A DNA stretch of 41,278 bases from an uncultured Collinsella sp. (GCA_902465265.1 CABQMF010000011.1:1-41278), one strand, 5' to 3'. Counted from the stretch's first letter, positions 23,395 through 31,457 are shown. Numbers and translations are program-made. The notes: generated from the letters alone by a model not told the origin.

Positions 23395-24696
23395 ATGCAG
23401 CGACAGCTAATGGACGAACTCATCGCTTGGAAATCTAGGGCAAACCGCAAGCCCCTCCTGCTTAAGGGGGCCCGCCAGACGGGAAAAACCTGGCTTCTCA
23501 ACGAATTCGCAGGCCAGCAGTATCAAAACGTCATCCGTTTTGACTTTATGCTCGAACCGGGCGTACGTTCGCTGTTCGACGGAAGCCTTGACCCCAAACG
23601 CATCATCTCCCAGATAGAGCTCCTGCGCGGCCAGACCATAACGCCGACAGACACACTCATCATCTTCGACGAAATCCAAGAGGCACCGCGTGGCATCACC
23701 TCGCTCAAATACTTCAACGAGCTGGCGCCGGAATACCATATCGTGGCAGCCGGCTCCTATATGGGGCTCGCGCTCCGACGCGAAAACGAGTCGTTCCCCG
23801 TCGGCAAGATTGAGCAGCTTACCATGCGCCCCATGGGGTTTGTCGAGTTCGTTCGTGCCGTCGATGGCAATCCGCTCGCAGATGCCATCCTTGCCGCAGA
23901 CATGGACCTGCTGGCAAACGTTTCCGAAAAGCTCGAGTGCCTGCTCAAGGAATACCTCGTTGTCGGTGGCATGCCAGAAGTTGTCTCCGCTTTCGCCGCC
24001 TCCCACGATTTCATCGAGGCCCGCAGGCTTCAGCAGCAAATCATCGAAGCTTACGAATCCGATTTTGGCAAGCATGCGCCAGCCCGCATCGTCGAGCGCA
24101 TGAGGCTGGTTTGGAAATCCCTTCCCGGCCAGCTCGCAAAGGAAAACAAGAAGTTCGTCTACGGTGCGCTCCGTCCCGGGGCGCGCGCACGCGATTTTGA
24201 GGAAAGCCTCCAGTGGCTCATGGACTATGGAATCGTTCATAAGGTACCACGTGTTTCCGCCCTAAGAGCACCGCTCACAAGCTACGAGGATCTCTCGGGC
24301 TTCAAGCTGTTCTGCATCGACACCGGCATCCTCGGAGCACTCTCCGGCCTCTCGCCAGCCATTGTTCTGAACGGGCCCGCTGTTTTTACGGAGTTCAAAG
24401 GCTCGCTGACCGAGCAATACGTCGCACAGGAGCTTTTGCTCCAAGGCAAAACTCCCGCGTATTGGTCATCCTCCTCCGGCAATGCAGAGACTGACTTTGC
24501 CATCGACCATGCGGGGACCGTGCTTCCGCTCGAGGTCAAGGCGGCAGAGAACCTCAAAGCAAAGAGCCTGAGGATTGCCTGCGAGAAGTTCAAGCTCGAG
24601 CGCTGCGTGAGAACATCGTTAGCGGCATATAGAGACGAGGGCACGCTCGTCAACATTCCGCTCTGGGAGATTGGGCAAATCGACAAGCTGGCATAG
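23395..24696 (+). CDS. AAA-family ATPase with DUF4143 domain
   Basis: This P-loop ATPase has 433 residues. Walker A is GARQTGKT (25-32), Walker B is LIIFDEIQ (near 86-93), and the C-terminal DUF4143 half (about 205 onward) ends with a nuclease-like arrangement, ETDFAID then PLEVKAAEN. The biological role of this widespread family is not established; members are patchily distributed and often behave like accessory genes. AGGAGG lies four bases before the ATG. The gene is alone, bounded by copies of a short repeat and preceded by three iterons, which suggests insertion between galT and the lac operon. Confidence 0.82.
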   Translation: MQRQLMDELIAWKSRANRKPLLLKGARQTGKTWLLNEFAGQQYQNVIRFDFMLEPGVRSLFDGSLDPKRIISQIELLRGQTITPTDTLIIFDEIQEAPRGITSLKYFNELAPEYHIVAAGSYMGLALRRENESFPVGKIEQLTMRPMGFVEFVRAVDGNPLADAILAADMDLLANVSEKLECLLKEYLVVGGMPEVVSAFAASHDFIEARRLQQQIIEAYESDFGKHAPARIVERMRLVWKSLPGQLAKENKKFVYGALRPGARARDFEESLQWLMDYGIVHKVPRVSALRAPLTSYEDLSGFKLFCIDTGILGALSGLSPAIVLNGPAVFTEFKGSLTEQYVAQELLLQGKTPAYWSSSSGNAETDFAIDHAGTVLPLEVKAAENLKAKSLRIACEKFKLERCVRTSLAAYRDEGTLVNIPLWEIGQIDKLA

Positions 24697-24718
24697 GCGC
24701 TGTGGAGGGGGTGCCCCG

Positions 24719-24766
24719 TAAGGAGTGTCCCAAACTGCCGGCAGAAAAGGAACGTCCCTATCTGCC
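24719..24766. repeat. Short dispersed repeat, second flank of the ATPase gene
   Basis: This is a near copy of 23209-23255; its GAACGTCCC part is also the tail of structured element E3. Confidence 0.65.
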
Positions 24767-24951
24767 GCATTCCCGAAGCAAGGCAACGCCGATGTCTTGG
24801 AAACGACAGCGAGCGGGCCGCATTTGAGACAAGGTGACGTGAAACGAAAGGGCGCTGACCTTCTGGTCGCGCCCTTGAAGTTGAACGTCAGATTGTCCAA
24901 ATGCGGTCCGCGCAGCGTCGGCAGATTACGGCGTTTGGTAAAACGCCGTAA
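24742..24951 (-). ncRNA. Structured 3' element copy E3
   Basis: This is the best-formed copy, directly after the lacC2 stop. On the minus strand P1 is TTACGGCGTTT-TACC-AAACGCCGTAA (24926-24951). The long arm has CCGCATTTG with CAAATGCGG, GACAA with TTGTC, TGACGT with ACGTCA, and the tip hairpin GGGCGC-GACC-AGAA-GGTC-A-GCGCCC. It is nearly identical to E1 across about 200 bases. A 93-codon frame through it is not a gene. Confidence 0.68.
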
Positions 24952-24966
24952 CTCGACGCCGTAACT

Positions 24967-25902
24967 CTAAAGCTCCGTTACTTCAACGTTGTTGTAGATC
25001 TCGTCCCAGCGATCCATGACCAGGTGGCCGGTCTTGGGATCCATGGCGTTAAGCTTGCCGCAGGTATTGGCGGTCTTGAGCACCGTGACGTCGTCGGCGC
25101 CGGCAGCAATGGCATGCGCAAAGCCGGCGATGGTCGAGTCACCGGAACCCGTCGCGTTCACAGCCGCAATCGCGGGCGTCTTGGCGCGGAACGCGCGGCC
25201 CTCATGGAAGCCCACCGAACCGGCAGCGCCCATCGAAACGACAACCCAGGGAATACCGGCAAAACGGTCATCGGCGGCAAGCGCCTCGCGCAGGGCATCG
25301 ACATCATCGGTCGTAAAGGACGTACCCAGCAGGCCGTTAATCTCGGTCAGGTTGGGCTTTACGAGCTCAGGCTTAGCGTCGGACTCCAGCGCGGCCTCCA
25401 GCGATGCACCCGAAGTGTCGAGCAGCACCTTGGCGCCCGCCTCCTCGGCGATCTTGACGAGCTCGGCATAGTAGCCGGCATCGACGCCACGCGGCAGCGA
25501 GCCCGAAAGCGTCACAACGTCCGCCTTCGCTGCAAGCTCGGCAAACTTGGCCGTAAAGGCCTCGAGCTCGGCCGGGGCGATCTGCGGGCCGCTCTCCAGC
25601 AGCTCGGTCTGATTACCCTCGTGCAGAATATTCAGGCAAATGCGCGTCTCACCGGCAATAGGCACAAAGTCGTTCTTGACGCCGTCGGCATCCATAAGCT
25701 CGGCCATATAGGCACCCATGTGGCCGCCGAGCAGACCGGTCGCGAGCACATCGTCGCCCAACTGCAGCAGTACACGGCTCACGTTGAGGCCCTTACCGCC
25801 AGCAGTCTTTTCGGGCGTCACGCGGTTCACGTCGTCGATGATCAACTTGTCGAGCTGATAGCGCGTATCAATCGACGGGTTCATGGTAACGGTCAGAATC
25901 AT
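24967..25902 (-). CDS. lacC: Tagatose-6-phosphate kinase (PfkB family), copy 2
   Basis: This is the same enzyme as at 13471-14406: 311 residues, about 91% identical by eye, with GGKGLN (35-40) and catalytic Asp255 in GSGDS retained, so both copies look functional. Most changes lie at the surface and in the last 15 residues. It is the last gene of the lacA-lacB-lacX2-lacC2 series and supplies the bisphosphate from lactose-derived galactose-6-P. AGGAG lies six bases before the ATG at 25902. No lacD aldolase follows; structured element E3 does. Confidence 0.88.
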   Translation of the reverse strand: MILTVTMNPSIDTRYQLDKLIIDDVNRVTPEKTAGGKGLNVSRVLLQLGDDVLATGLLGGHMGAYMAELMDADGVKNDFVPIAGETRICLNILHEGNQTELLESGPQIAPAELEAFTAKFAELAAKADVVTLSGSLPRGVDAGYYAELVKIAEEAGAKVLLDTSGASLEAALESDAKPELVKPNLTEINGLLGTSFTTDDVDALREALAADDRFAGIPWVVVSMGAAGSVGFHEGRAFRAKTPAIAAVNATGSGDSTIAGFAHAIAAGADDVTVLKTANTCGKLNAMDPKTGHLVMDRWDEIYNNVEVTEL

Positions 25903-25958
25903 ATTGAACTCCTGTTTCCGGGGCACGGCACGCGCAGCCCCAAACATACGATAGCTCG

Positions 25959-26840
25959 TTAAAGGATCTCGATCTCAAAGCCGCGGGTAACGGTCTCCCC
26001 CGGCTTGGCCACCAGGCAGCCGCGCTTGTGCTCCAGAATATCGTCCTCGTCGGAGCAGGTGGACAGGCCGCCCCACGGTTCCACGGCCACAAAGTCACCC
26101 TCGGGCTTGCTCCACACAATCAGGTACGGCATATCGGGAAACGTCAGGCGCACGCCCTTGTCCTCGGTCTTCTTGGTCAGCGTAACCACGCGGCTCTCGA
26201 GCACGTCAAAGATGGTCTCCGCGAAGTCAAAGAGTTCGTGGGTCAGCGGCAGGTCATGGCCAACCATCGGGTTCTTGCCGCGATGCTCAACATCAATCAG
26301 GCCCGTCGAGGGAACGGCAGTACAGAGCTCGGCGGCCTCGCGCTGCTCAAAACGGAGCTCGTAGTCGTCATAGGACTCGCCCTCGTCAAGCGGGCACTTA
26401 AAGCCGGGGTGACCGCCCACAAAGAACGGCATGTCCTCGGTGCCCTCATTGGTCACCTCGTACGACACGGCCACCTTTTCCGAATCAATCGTGTAACGAG
26501 CAACGATCTTAAACGGATACGGGTACTGCTCGAGCAACTCGGCATGGTCGGCGGAGCTTAGGCTCAGCGCAACCATGTTGTCGCTCTGCTCCTCGAGCTT
26601 CCACTCTTGTTTGCGAGCAAAGCCGTGACGGGCAAGCTTGACCTCGCGGCCGCCCATGGTCATTGCGTGACCGTCTCGAAGGCCGCCGCAGATCGGGAAA
26701 CAAATGGGTGCCTGGCCCGACCACACCGCCGGGTCGCCCTGCCACAGGTACTCACGGCCGTTGGCCGCAATAGAAGTGAACGATCCGCCAGCCGTGCTCA
26801 GTGCCACGCGGATAGAACCGTTATCAAGAACAAACTCCAT
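25959..26840 (-). CDS. Aldose 1-epimerase family protein (LacX-like), copy 2
   Basis: This 293-residue protein has the same length as copy 1 at 14487-15368 and is strongly similar, keeping QAPICFPICGGLRDG, FVGGHPGF and VAVEPWGGLSTCSDEDD. It is probably an anomer-converting or related sugar-phosphate protein of the tagatose pathway. AAGGGAAGG precedes the ATG at 26840. It is separated from lacC2 by 56 bases and from the upstream lacB by 375 bases containing structured element E4, so it may be transcribed partly from its own promoter. Confidence 0.82.
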   Translation of the reverse strand: MEFVLDNGSIRVALSTAGGSFTSIAANGREYLWQGDPAVWSGQAPICFPICGGLRDGHAMTMGGREVKLARHGFARKQEWKLEEQSDNMVALSLSSADHAELLEQYPYPFKIVARYTIDSEKVAVSYEVTNEGTEDMPFFVGGHPGFKCPLDEGESYDDYELRFEQREAAELCTAVPSTGLIDVEHRGKNPMVGHDLPLTHELFDFAETIFDVLESRVVTLTKKTEDKGVRLTFPDMPYLIVWSKPEGDFVAVEPWGGLSTCSDEDDILEHKRGCLVAKPGETVTRGFEIEIL

Positions 26841-27074
26841 AGGAGCCTTCCCTTTCTTACGACAGCCTGCCAAGTCAGTGGGGCTGATAGCAAACCGGCC
26901 CGCGCCCCCTCACAGAAACGCGAGCCGTCAATTGAAAAGCTGCAAATCGCCAAGTACAGCCAAGAGCGAAGCACTCAAGCCAAGCAAGCAAACGTGTTAT
27001 CGGAGCAGCTCGCCGTACCAGAACACTTCGCAACAACAGGGGCAAACCCACAGGTACCCTCAACGTCAGCGAGA
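26841..27074. other. Gap between lacX2 and structured element E4
   Basis: Apart from the lacX2 ribosome site I see no gene, clear promoter or terminator here. A short inverted or direct repeat was not evident. Confidence 0.5.
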
Positions 27075-27211
27075 AGCCAGCTGGTGAGGCAAGGTGCCGT
27101 GAAGCGAGGCGGCATTGACCTTCTGGTCATGCCGTCGAAGCTGAACGGCAGATTGCCCACCAGATGGCTTCGCAGCGTCGGCCGGTTACGCGGTTTGGTA
27201 AACCGCGTAAC
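27075..27211 (-). ncRNA. Structured 3' element copy E4 (most diverged full copy)
   Basis: It begins four bases after the lacB stop. P1 is GTTACGCGGTTT-ACC-AAACCGCGTAAC (27185-27211). The long arm has GCCA/TGGC, CTGGTG with CACCAG, GGCAA with TTGCC, TGCCGT with ACGGCA, and tip CGGCAT-GACC-AGAA-GGTC-A-ATGCCG. Compared with E3, base pairs change on both sides in at least four helices while the AGAA loop, bulged A and ACCTTG stay fixed. Confidence 0.68.
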
Positions 27212-27215
27212 CTCC

Positions 27216-27740
27216 TTAGTCGTGATACTCGCCGCGGTCCCACTTCTCGAGGAACTCGTCAAAGAAGTGCGGGTCAGCCTGAGCCTCGGCGTCGGCCTTA
27301 TTGCAGGCATCGATCTTGGCGATCAGGGCATCGTGCTCGGGGGTCTTCTCGTAGGGCTCCTCCAGGAAGGCAAGCATGATGTCGGCCATCAGGAACTCGC
27401 CGGTAATCTTGCCGCCAAAGCCCACGATGTTGGCGTTGAGCTCGCGACGGGCATACAGGGCAGAGGTCATGTCGCGAACCAGGGCGCAACGGGCGCCGGG
27501 AACCTTGTTGACGGCGTTGGTGATGCCGATGCCGGTGCCGCACAGGGCCACGCCAAAGTCGGCCTTGCCGCTGGCAACAGCCTCGCCCACGGCCTTACCG
27601 TAGATGGGATAGTGCGTACGGGTGTGGCTGTAGGTGCCGCAGTCGAGCACCTTGTAGCCAGCCTGCTCCAGGCGGTCGGCCAGATAGATCTTCTCGTCCG
27701 TAACGATATGGTCGCAACCGATTGCGATGGTCTTCTTCAT
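27216..27740 (-). CDS. lacB: Galactose-6-phosphate isomerase subunit LacB
   Basis: With LacA it isomerises galactose-6-P to tagatose-6-P. Its 174 residues are close to the usual 171; the RpiB/LacAB fold is evident from KTIAIGCDHIVTDEK, CGTGIGITNAVNKVPGARCA and the DPHFFDEFLEKWDRGEYHD tail typical of LacB. AAAGGA precedes the ATG. It lies 63 bases after lacA. Confidence 0.93.
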   Translation of the reverse strand: MKKTIAIGCDHIVTDEKIYLADRLEQAGYKVLDCGTYSHTRTHYPIYGKAVGEAVASGKADFGVALCGTGIGITNAVNKVPGARCALVRDMTSALYARRELNANIVGFGGKITGEFLMADIMLAFLEEPYEKTPEHDALIAKIDACNKADAEAQADPHFFDEFLEKWDRGEYHD

Positions 27741-27803
27741 CAGAACGTCCTTTCGTCTGAATTCACAAGTTGAGGTAGAAGTTCGAGTTCTCGGTGGCTC
27801 TCG

Positions 27804-28232
27804 TTAGGCCATCTTGTTGAGCATGTCGACACGGATCTGGTGACGGCCGCCGGCGTACTGCGCGCGCAGGAACTCGCGGGCGATCTTCTTGGCGACCTCG
27901 GTGCCCACAACGCCCGGGCCCATGGTGACCATGCGCGAGCCGTTGTGCTCGCGGGTCATGTAGGCGGAACGCTCGTCGGAAATGTTGGCGACGACCATGC
28001 CCTTAATCTTGACGGCGGCCATATAGGAGCCGACGCCGTACTTATCGAATGCGAAGCCCTGGGAATCCTTGTGCTCCAGCAGGTCCTTGGCAACGGCGGT
28101 CGCGGAATCGACAAAGTCCGCGGCAGGGGTCTCGGAATAGTCGACGACCTCGTGACCGTCGGCGATGAGCATCTCCTTGATGGACTCCTTCATCGACATA
28201 CCGTCGGCATCGGAAGCGATTACAACCCTCAT
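27804..28232 (-). CDS. lacA: Galactose-6-phosphate isomerase subunit LacA
   Basis: This is the partner of LacB in the first step of the tagatose-6-P pathway. Its 142 residues match the family length; VVIASDADGMSMKESIKEML, DKYGVGSYMAAVKIKGM and YAGGRHQIRVDMLN are LacA-like. AAGGAGG lies five bases before the ATG. It is the first gene of the lac isomerase operon; the upstream region carries the ACCGTTCACGG motif and two TGTTC palindromes. Confidence 0.93.
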   Translation of the reverse strand: MRVVIASDADGMSMKESIKEMLIADGHEVVDYSETPAADFVDSATAVAKDLLEHKDSQGFAFDKYGVGSYMAAVKIKGMVVANISDERSAYMTREHNGSRMVTMGPGVVGTEVAKKIAREFLRAQYAGGRHQIRVDMLNKMA

Positions 28233-28326
28233 GACATCCTCCTTGAGAGATACGCAGGTGCGTAGTTTCTGTTTGGAAGTGTTGAATCGCGTTCAGGTCC
28301 GGGCATCTGAATGTGCGGTTCTTCAC

Positions 28327-28346
28327 TGTTCATGTTTATTTGAACA
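28327..28346. promoter_or_regulatory. TGTTCA inverted repeat upstream of lacA
   Basis: TGTTCA (28327-28332) and TGAACA (28341-28346) with an eight-base A/T centre; a candidate repressor site about 95 bases before the lacA start. Confidence 0.45.
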
Positions 28347-28382
28347 CATTCGAACAGTAACTGCAACAACTATTTGTTTATC

Positions 28383-28402
28383 TTTGTTCTTTTTTGAACA
28401 AA
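28383..28402. promoter_or_regulatory. TTTGTTC inverted repeat upstream of lacA
   Basis: TTTGTTC and GAACAAA are perfect arms around six T. The word TTGTTCTTTTTTG recurs in the lacF control region (minus strand, about 30215-30227). Confidence 0.5.
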
Positions 28403-28403
28403 T

Positions 28404-28414
28404 ACCGTTCACGG
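28404..28414. promoter_or_regulatory. ACCGTTCACGG motif, lacA region
   Basis: An exact copy, followed by ATGA. The remainder of 28233-28470 holds no gene. Confidence 0.55.
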
Positions 28415-28471
28415 ATGATTGCTGACCGTTTGGACCGGGCACGGACGTAGCGACCATGTGTTCAACAAACA

Positions 28472-28506
28472 AAAGGGCGACCGAGAACGCGTCTCGGCCG
28501 CCCTTC
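28472..28506 (-). terminator. Terminator of the membrane-protein gene
   Basis: AAGGGCGACCGAGA pairs with TCTCGGCCGCCCTT; on the minus strand TTTTGTTTGTTG follows. Confidence 0.82.
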
Positions 28507-28539
28507 GGCGGTATTCCCCGGTATATACAGCTGTTTTAG

Positions 28540-29562
28540 CTACTCGGACTGCCCACCCTTTTTGGCGTGCTTGGACGGAGCACCCAGAAAGCGGCCCGTC
28601 AAATAGTTCGCCGGGCCGGAAATATCGATCCCCAGCAGTACGTGTCCCAGCCACAGGAACGCCACGAGCACCAGCAGCGGGATAACGCACGAAGTCACGA
28701 TCATCACGATGACGCCTTCAATCAAATCGGTCACCTGCCGCACGATCTCATCGGTCATCTGCTTGGCGCCGCTGGTCACCGACGTAACAAGGCTCGATGC
28801 CCCATCAGTCAACTGCTCGAGCACGTTTTTGGACTCCGTGGCCTCGGATTTTTTCTTGTTCGATTTTGAGCTGGTCTCGGCTGACTTGTCCGTGGTGTCG
28901 GCCGCGTCCGCAGTCTTTTGCTCAGCTTGCTCAATACTTACGCGATACGTTTCATCGACCTTCTGCGACACCCATACGCTCGCGGGCACGAGCGCCATGC
29001 CGATCACGGCAACCACCAGTACGCGTGTCGCCACACGGCGCAGGACAGTGCTCGTGCTCCAGCGCCCGTGAATGCCGAGCGACACCGCAAAGAGCACCAA
29101 CGCAGACGGGATTAAGATGCCCAGGCCAACCGACCACAAAATCGTGAGCAAATATTTCTCTAGGTATAGCACGGCAAGCACGATACCAAGGTTGCCTGAA
29201 AGCTGTGCGAGCTGCTCGGCAACCGGCGTTCCCGTATCACCAGGCAGCGCGGTAATGCCCGCAGATAGAGCAACGCATGAAGCCGTGAGCGCCAAAACGT
29301 TGCCTTTCTTTTGGTCGATAACCTCGATGGTGGAGTCCCAAGTTTTGGTATCGGCGAAATGCGGACGAGCTACAAAGCCCGACAGCAACGCCAGCACCAC
29401 GAGCGCAACGATGATACCGATCTGCAGCTTTTTGTTTGCGCACACGACATCGGACAGGCTGGGCTGCAGCTCGGTTACCGTCGTGTGCTCGGTTATCTGG
29501 ACAGGACGCCCATGAGCCATCTCGTGCGCGTCTCTTTTTTGAATCGATCCATTGTCCGGCAT
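28540..29562 (-). CDS. Hypothetical multi-pass membrane protein
   Basis: I do not recognise this 340-residue protein. Hydrophobic segments lie near 46-65, 88-106, 124-142, 145-164, 180-198 and 284-310. Between the last two is a charged Ser/Lys/Glu-rich stretch (about 212-250) followed by an amphipathic part. The first 45 residues are soluble. GAGGAGG lies seven bases before the ATG and a terminator follows, so it is monocistronic. It sits between lacA and lacF in the same orientation, but nothing ties it to sugar uptake. Confidence 0.75.
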   Translation of the reverse strand: MPDNGSIQKRDAHEMAHGRPVQITEHTTVTELQPSLSDVVCANKKLQIGIIVALVVLALLSGFVARPHFADTKTWDSTIEVIDQKKGNVLALTASCVALSAGITALPGDTGTPVAEQLAQLSGNLGIVLAVLYLEKYLLTILWSVGLGILIPSALVLFAVSLGIHGRWSTSTVLRRVATRVLVVAVIGMALVPASVWVSQKVDETYRVSIEQAEQKTADAADTTDKSAETSSKSNKKKSEATESKNVLEQLTDGASSLVTSVTSGAKQMTDEIVRQVTDLIEGVIVMIVTSCVIPLLVLVAFLWLGHVLLGIDISGPANYLTGRFLGAPSKHAKKGGQSE

Positions 29563-29664
29563 TTGGATACCTCCTCATTCCGGCCTGTATTGCGGATGGA
29601 AGTATACCCACCCTGCGAAAAACCGAACGGGAAGACGAACAGAAGCCCCAAGACTGTCCCCAAC

Positions 29665-29712
29665 GACTAGTCGTTTAAGAACGTCCCCAATGACTATCTC
29701 GGGATGAGTTGC
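29665..29712. repeat. Dispersed AACGTCCCC repeat, second copy
   Basis: GACTAGTCGTTTAAGAACG then TCCCCAATGACT and GAGTTGC match 1510-1556 with a few substitutions. The left arm of the hairpin seen at 1487 is replaced here. Confidence 0.6.
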
Positions 29713-29726
29713 GGGGAGGAGAACAG

Positions 29727-29760
29727 AAAAAGCCCTGCCGCGGGTAGCGGCAGAGCTTTT
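29727..29760 (-). terminator. Terminator of lacF
   Basis: AAAAAGCCCTGCCGC pairs with GCGGCAGAGCTTTT around GGGTA; the minus-strand end is a run of five T, 28 bases past the lacF stop. Confidence 0.8.
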
Positions 29761-29787
29761 GGAAGGGGACTTGGTTGTGAGGGCTCG

Positions 29788-30126
29788 TTAGGCGAGCTTG
29801 GCCTCGAGCTCGGCAATGCGCTTGTAGGCATCGATGGTAAAGCGGGCCTGCTTCTCCAGGATCATGGTGGTCATGAGAGTGTCCTGAGCATGGGCCATGA
29901 TGAAGGTCATCTCCATCTCGCCACCGCCGGCCTCCTGCGAAAGCAGCTTGGTCTGCGTGTCGTGGGCGCCGATAAGTGCATCGCTGGCATCCTTGTGCAG
30001 CTGTTCGGCCTTCTCAAAATCACCCTCGCGAGCAGCATCGAGCGCTGCAAGCAGATCGGTCTGGGCGTCACCTGCGTATGCGACAATCTCGAATCCAACC
30101 ATCGAGATTTCTTCTTTGGTTGCCAT
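29788..30126 (-). CDS. lacF: PTS lactose/cellobiose-family EIIA
   Basis: This trimeric helical phosphocarrier of the lactose class has 112 residues, with active-site His79 in FIMAHAQDTLM (75-85). It passes phosphate from HPr to the EIIB domains of lactose EIICB proteins. It is the only such EIIA in the window although two EIICB genes are present (31703 and 38240), so it probably serves both. GAAAGGAA precedes the ATG. It is separately transcribed from a region with two ACCGTTCACGG motifs. Confidence 0.93.
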   Translation of the reverse strand: MATKEEISMVGFEIVAYAGDAQTDLLAALDAAREGDFEKAEQLHKDASDALIGAHDTQTKLLSQEAGGGEMEMTFIMAHAQDTLMTTMILEKQARFTIDAYKRIAELEAKLA

Positions 30127-30248
30127 ATTGCGTTCCTTTCACATATGAACCAATGGAGAGCATCGCGTCCGGGCATACGCGCTGCGTTCTGTATGACAGA
30201 AACAATAACATTCAAACAAAAAAGAACAATACAAACCGTTATTTCGAG

Positions 30249-30259
30249 CCGTGAACGGT
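30249..30259. promoter_or_regulatory. ACCGTTCACGG motif, lacF region, site 1
   Basis: CCGTGAACGGT on the plus strand; exact on the minus strand, 21 bases from site 2 (two helical turns). Confidence 0.55.
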
Positions 30260-30269
30260 CTATTATCAC

Positions 30270-30280
30270 CCGTGAACGGT
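30270..30280. promoter_or_regulatory. ACCGTTCACGG motif, lacF region, site 2
   Basis: An exact copy on the minus strand, followed by GTGATAAT, whose GATAAT could be a -10 box. Confidence 0.55.
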
Positions 30281-30340
30281 TTTCAAACCATTTCGAACAA
30301 TATCAAACATGATTAGCGGAAACCTAAACAGGACCGCACC

Positions 30341-31345
30341 CTAACGCAAATCGCGCACCGTATCGCCCTCTACGAGCACGCCGGGGATCAGCATGTGCTC
30401 CACGCCAGACGCAACCCCCTCGGCGCCGGCAATCTTGTCAACCGCCCACATGCCGACGCGCTTGTTGTCGAAGCGCACGGTGGTCAGGCGACAATCGGGC
30501 ACGATATCGCCCAGACTATCGTCAACACCCACCACGCTCACGTCCTGGGGCACGCGCTTTCCGCGCGACTCGAGCCCGCGAATGCAGCCGTAGGCCATGG
30601 CGTCGTTGGAAGCATAAATGGCCGTACAGGTCGGATCGTCCGCCAGAGCCTGACCGGCAGCATACCCGCTCTGTGCCGTCCAATCGCCACGAACGAGTCG
30701 CGGTGGCTCAATACCATGCGCGCGCAATGTCTCGCGCCAGCCTTCCTCGCGCCGCATGCCCGAAAGCGAGCGCTCGGGACACGAGATAAAGTGCACGGTT
30801 TTGTGCCCCCGCCCCAGCAAGTACTCGACCACCTGACGCGAACAATCGAACTGGTCGTTATCGACCGTTGAACAGAGCGGGTGCTCCAACATCGTAACGA
30901 GCACCGTCTGCATGCCGGGCAGCGGCTCGAAGGTGCCAAAGTCCGCCGGCATGCGATTCATGATCACGACCATGCCGTCTACCGGCAGCGCGCTCATACG
31001 CGATGATGCGCTCTCGAGGGTATACGGATGCCCGTCTACTTTAGTGAGGGTGATGGCATAGCCATGTTTGTCGGCCGCGGCGGCAAAGCCCTCCATACGG
31101 TCGAGGTTGCCGGTACCGGTAATGTTGAACATGGCGACGCCAACGGTCTTAAACTTGCCACGGCGCAACGATCGACCGGCAAAATTGGGGCGATACCCCA
31201 ACTCGCGCATGGCGGCACGCACGCGCTCCTTGGTCTCGAGGCGCACGCTGGGCGAATCGTGCACGGTGCGCGAGACCGTCTGCTCCGAGACGCCCGCGAG
31301 GCGCGCCACGTCTTTGACGGATACCGATTTTTTAACAGCGGCCAT
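30341..31345 (-). CDS. LacI-family regulator (LacI-B), divergent from lacE
   Basis: This 334-residue repressor has the helix-turn-helix at 8-28 with recognition residues Glu21-Gln22 (GVSEQTVSRTVHD), hinge near 53-63 and a ligand domain through about 330. It is divergent from lacE-lacG with three operators of the form ATG-NNN-ACGT-TGC-CAT between them, so control of lacEG and of itself is likely. The ribosome site is weak (GAAAGA). The ligand is unknown, probably lactose-6-P, galactose-6-P or a related sugar. Confidence 0.88.
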   Translation of the reverse strand: MAAVKKSVSVKDVARLAGVSEQTVSRTVHDSPSVRLETKERVRAAMRELGYRPNFAGRSLRRGKFKTVGVAMFNITGTGNLDRMEGFAAAADKHGYAITLTKVDGHPYTLESASSRMSALPVDGMVVIMNRMPADFGTFEPLPGMQTVLVTMLEHPLCSTVDNDQFDCSRQVVEYLLGRGHKTVHFISCPERSLSGMRREEGWRETLRAHGIEPPRLVRGDWTAQSGYAAGQALADDPTCTAIYASNDAMAYGCIRGLESRGKRVPQDVSVVGVDDSLGDIVPDCRLTTVRFDNKRVGMWAVDKIAGAEGVASGVEHMLIPGVLVEGDTVRDLR

Positions 31346-31359
31346 AGGTCGATCTTTCT

Positions 31360-31375
31360 ATGTCAACGATGCCAT
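31360..31375. promoter_or_regulatory. LacI-B operator, site 1
   Basis: ATG TCA ACGA TGC CAT, 15 bases upstream of the LacI-B start; the central ACGT has one change. Confidence 0.6.
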
Positions 31376-31457
31376 TGGTGGCACCCTACGCAGTCAAATG
31401 AAACGTCTTCAAGTATATCTAACGCCTCCCCCACCATACGCTCACCACCCAAAACCT

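Noticed and set aside
23214..23438. Frame with a repeated HIIRWKNV peptide
   Set aside because: The peptide repeat comes from the 33-bp iterons (33 is a multiple of three); there is no ribosome site and it runs into the ATPase start.
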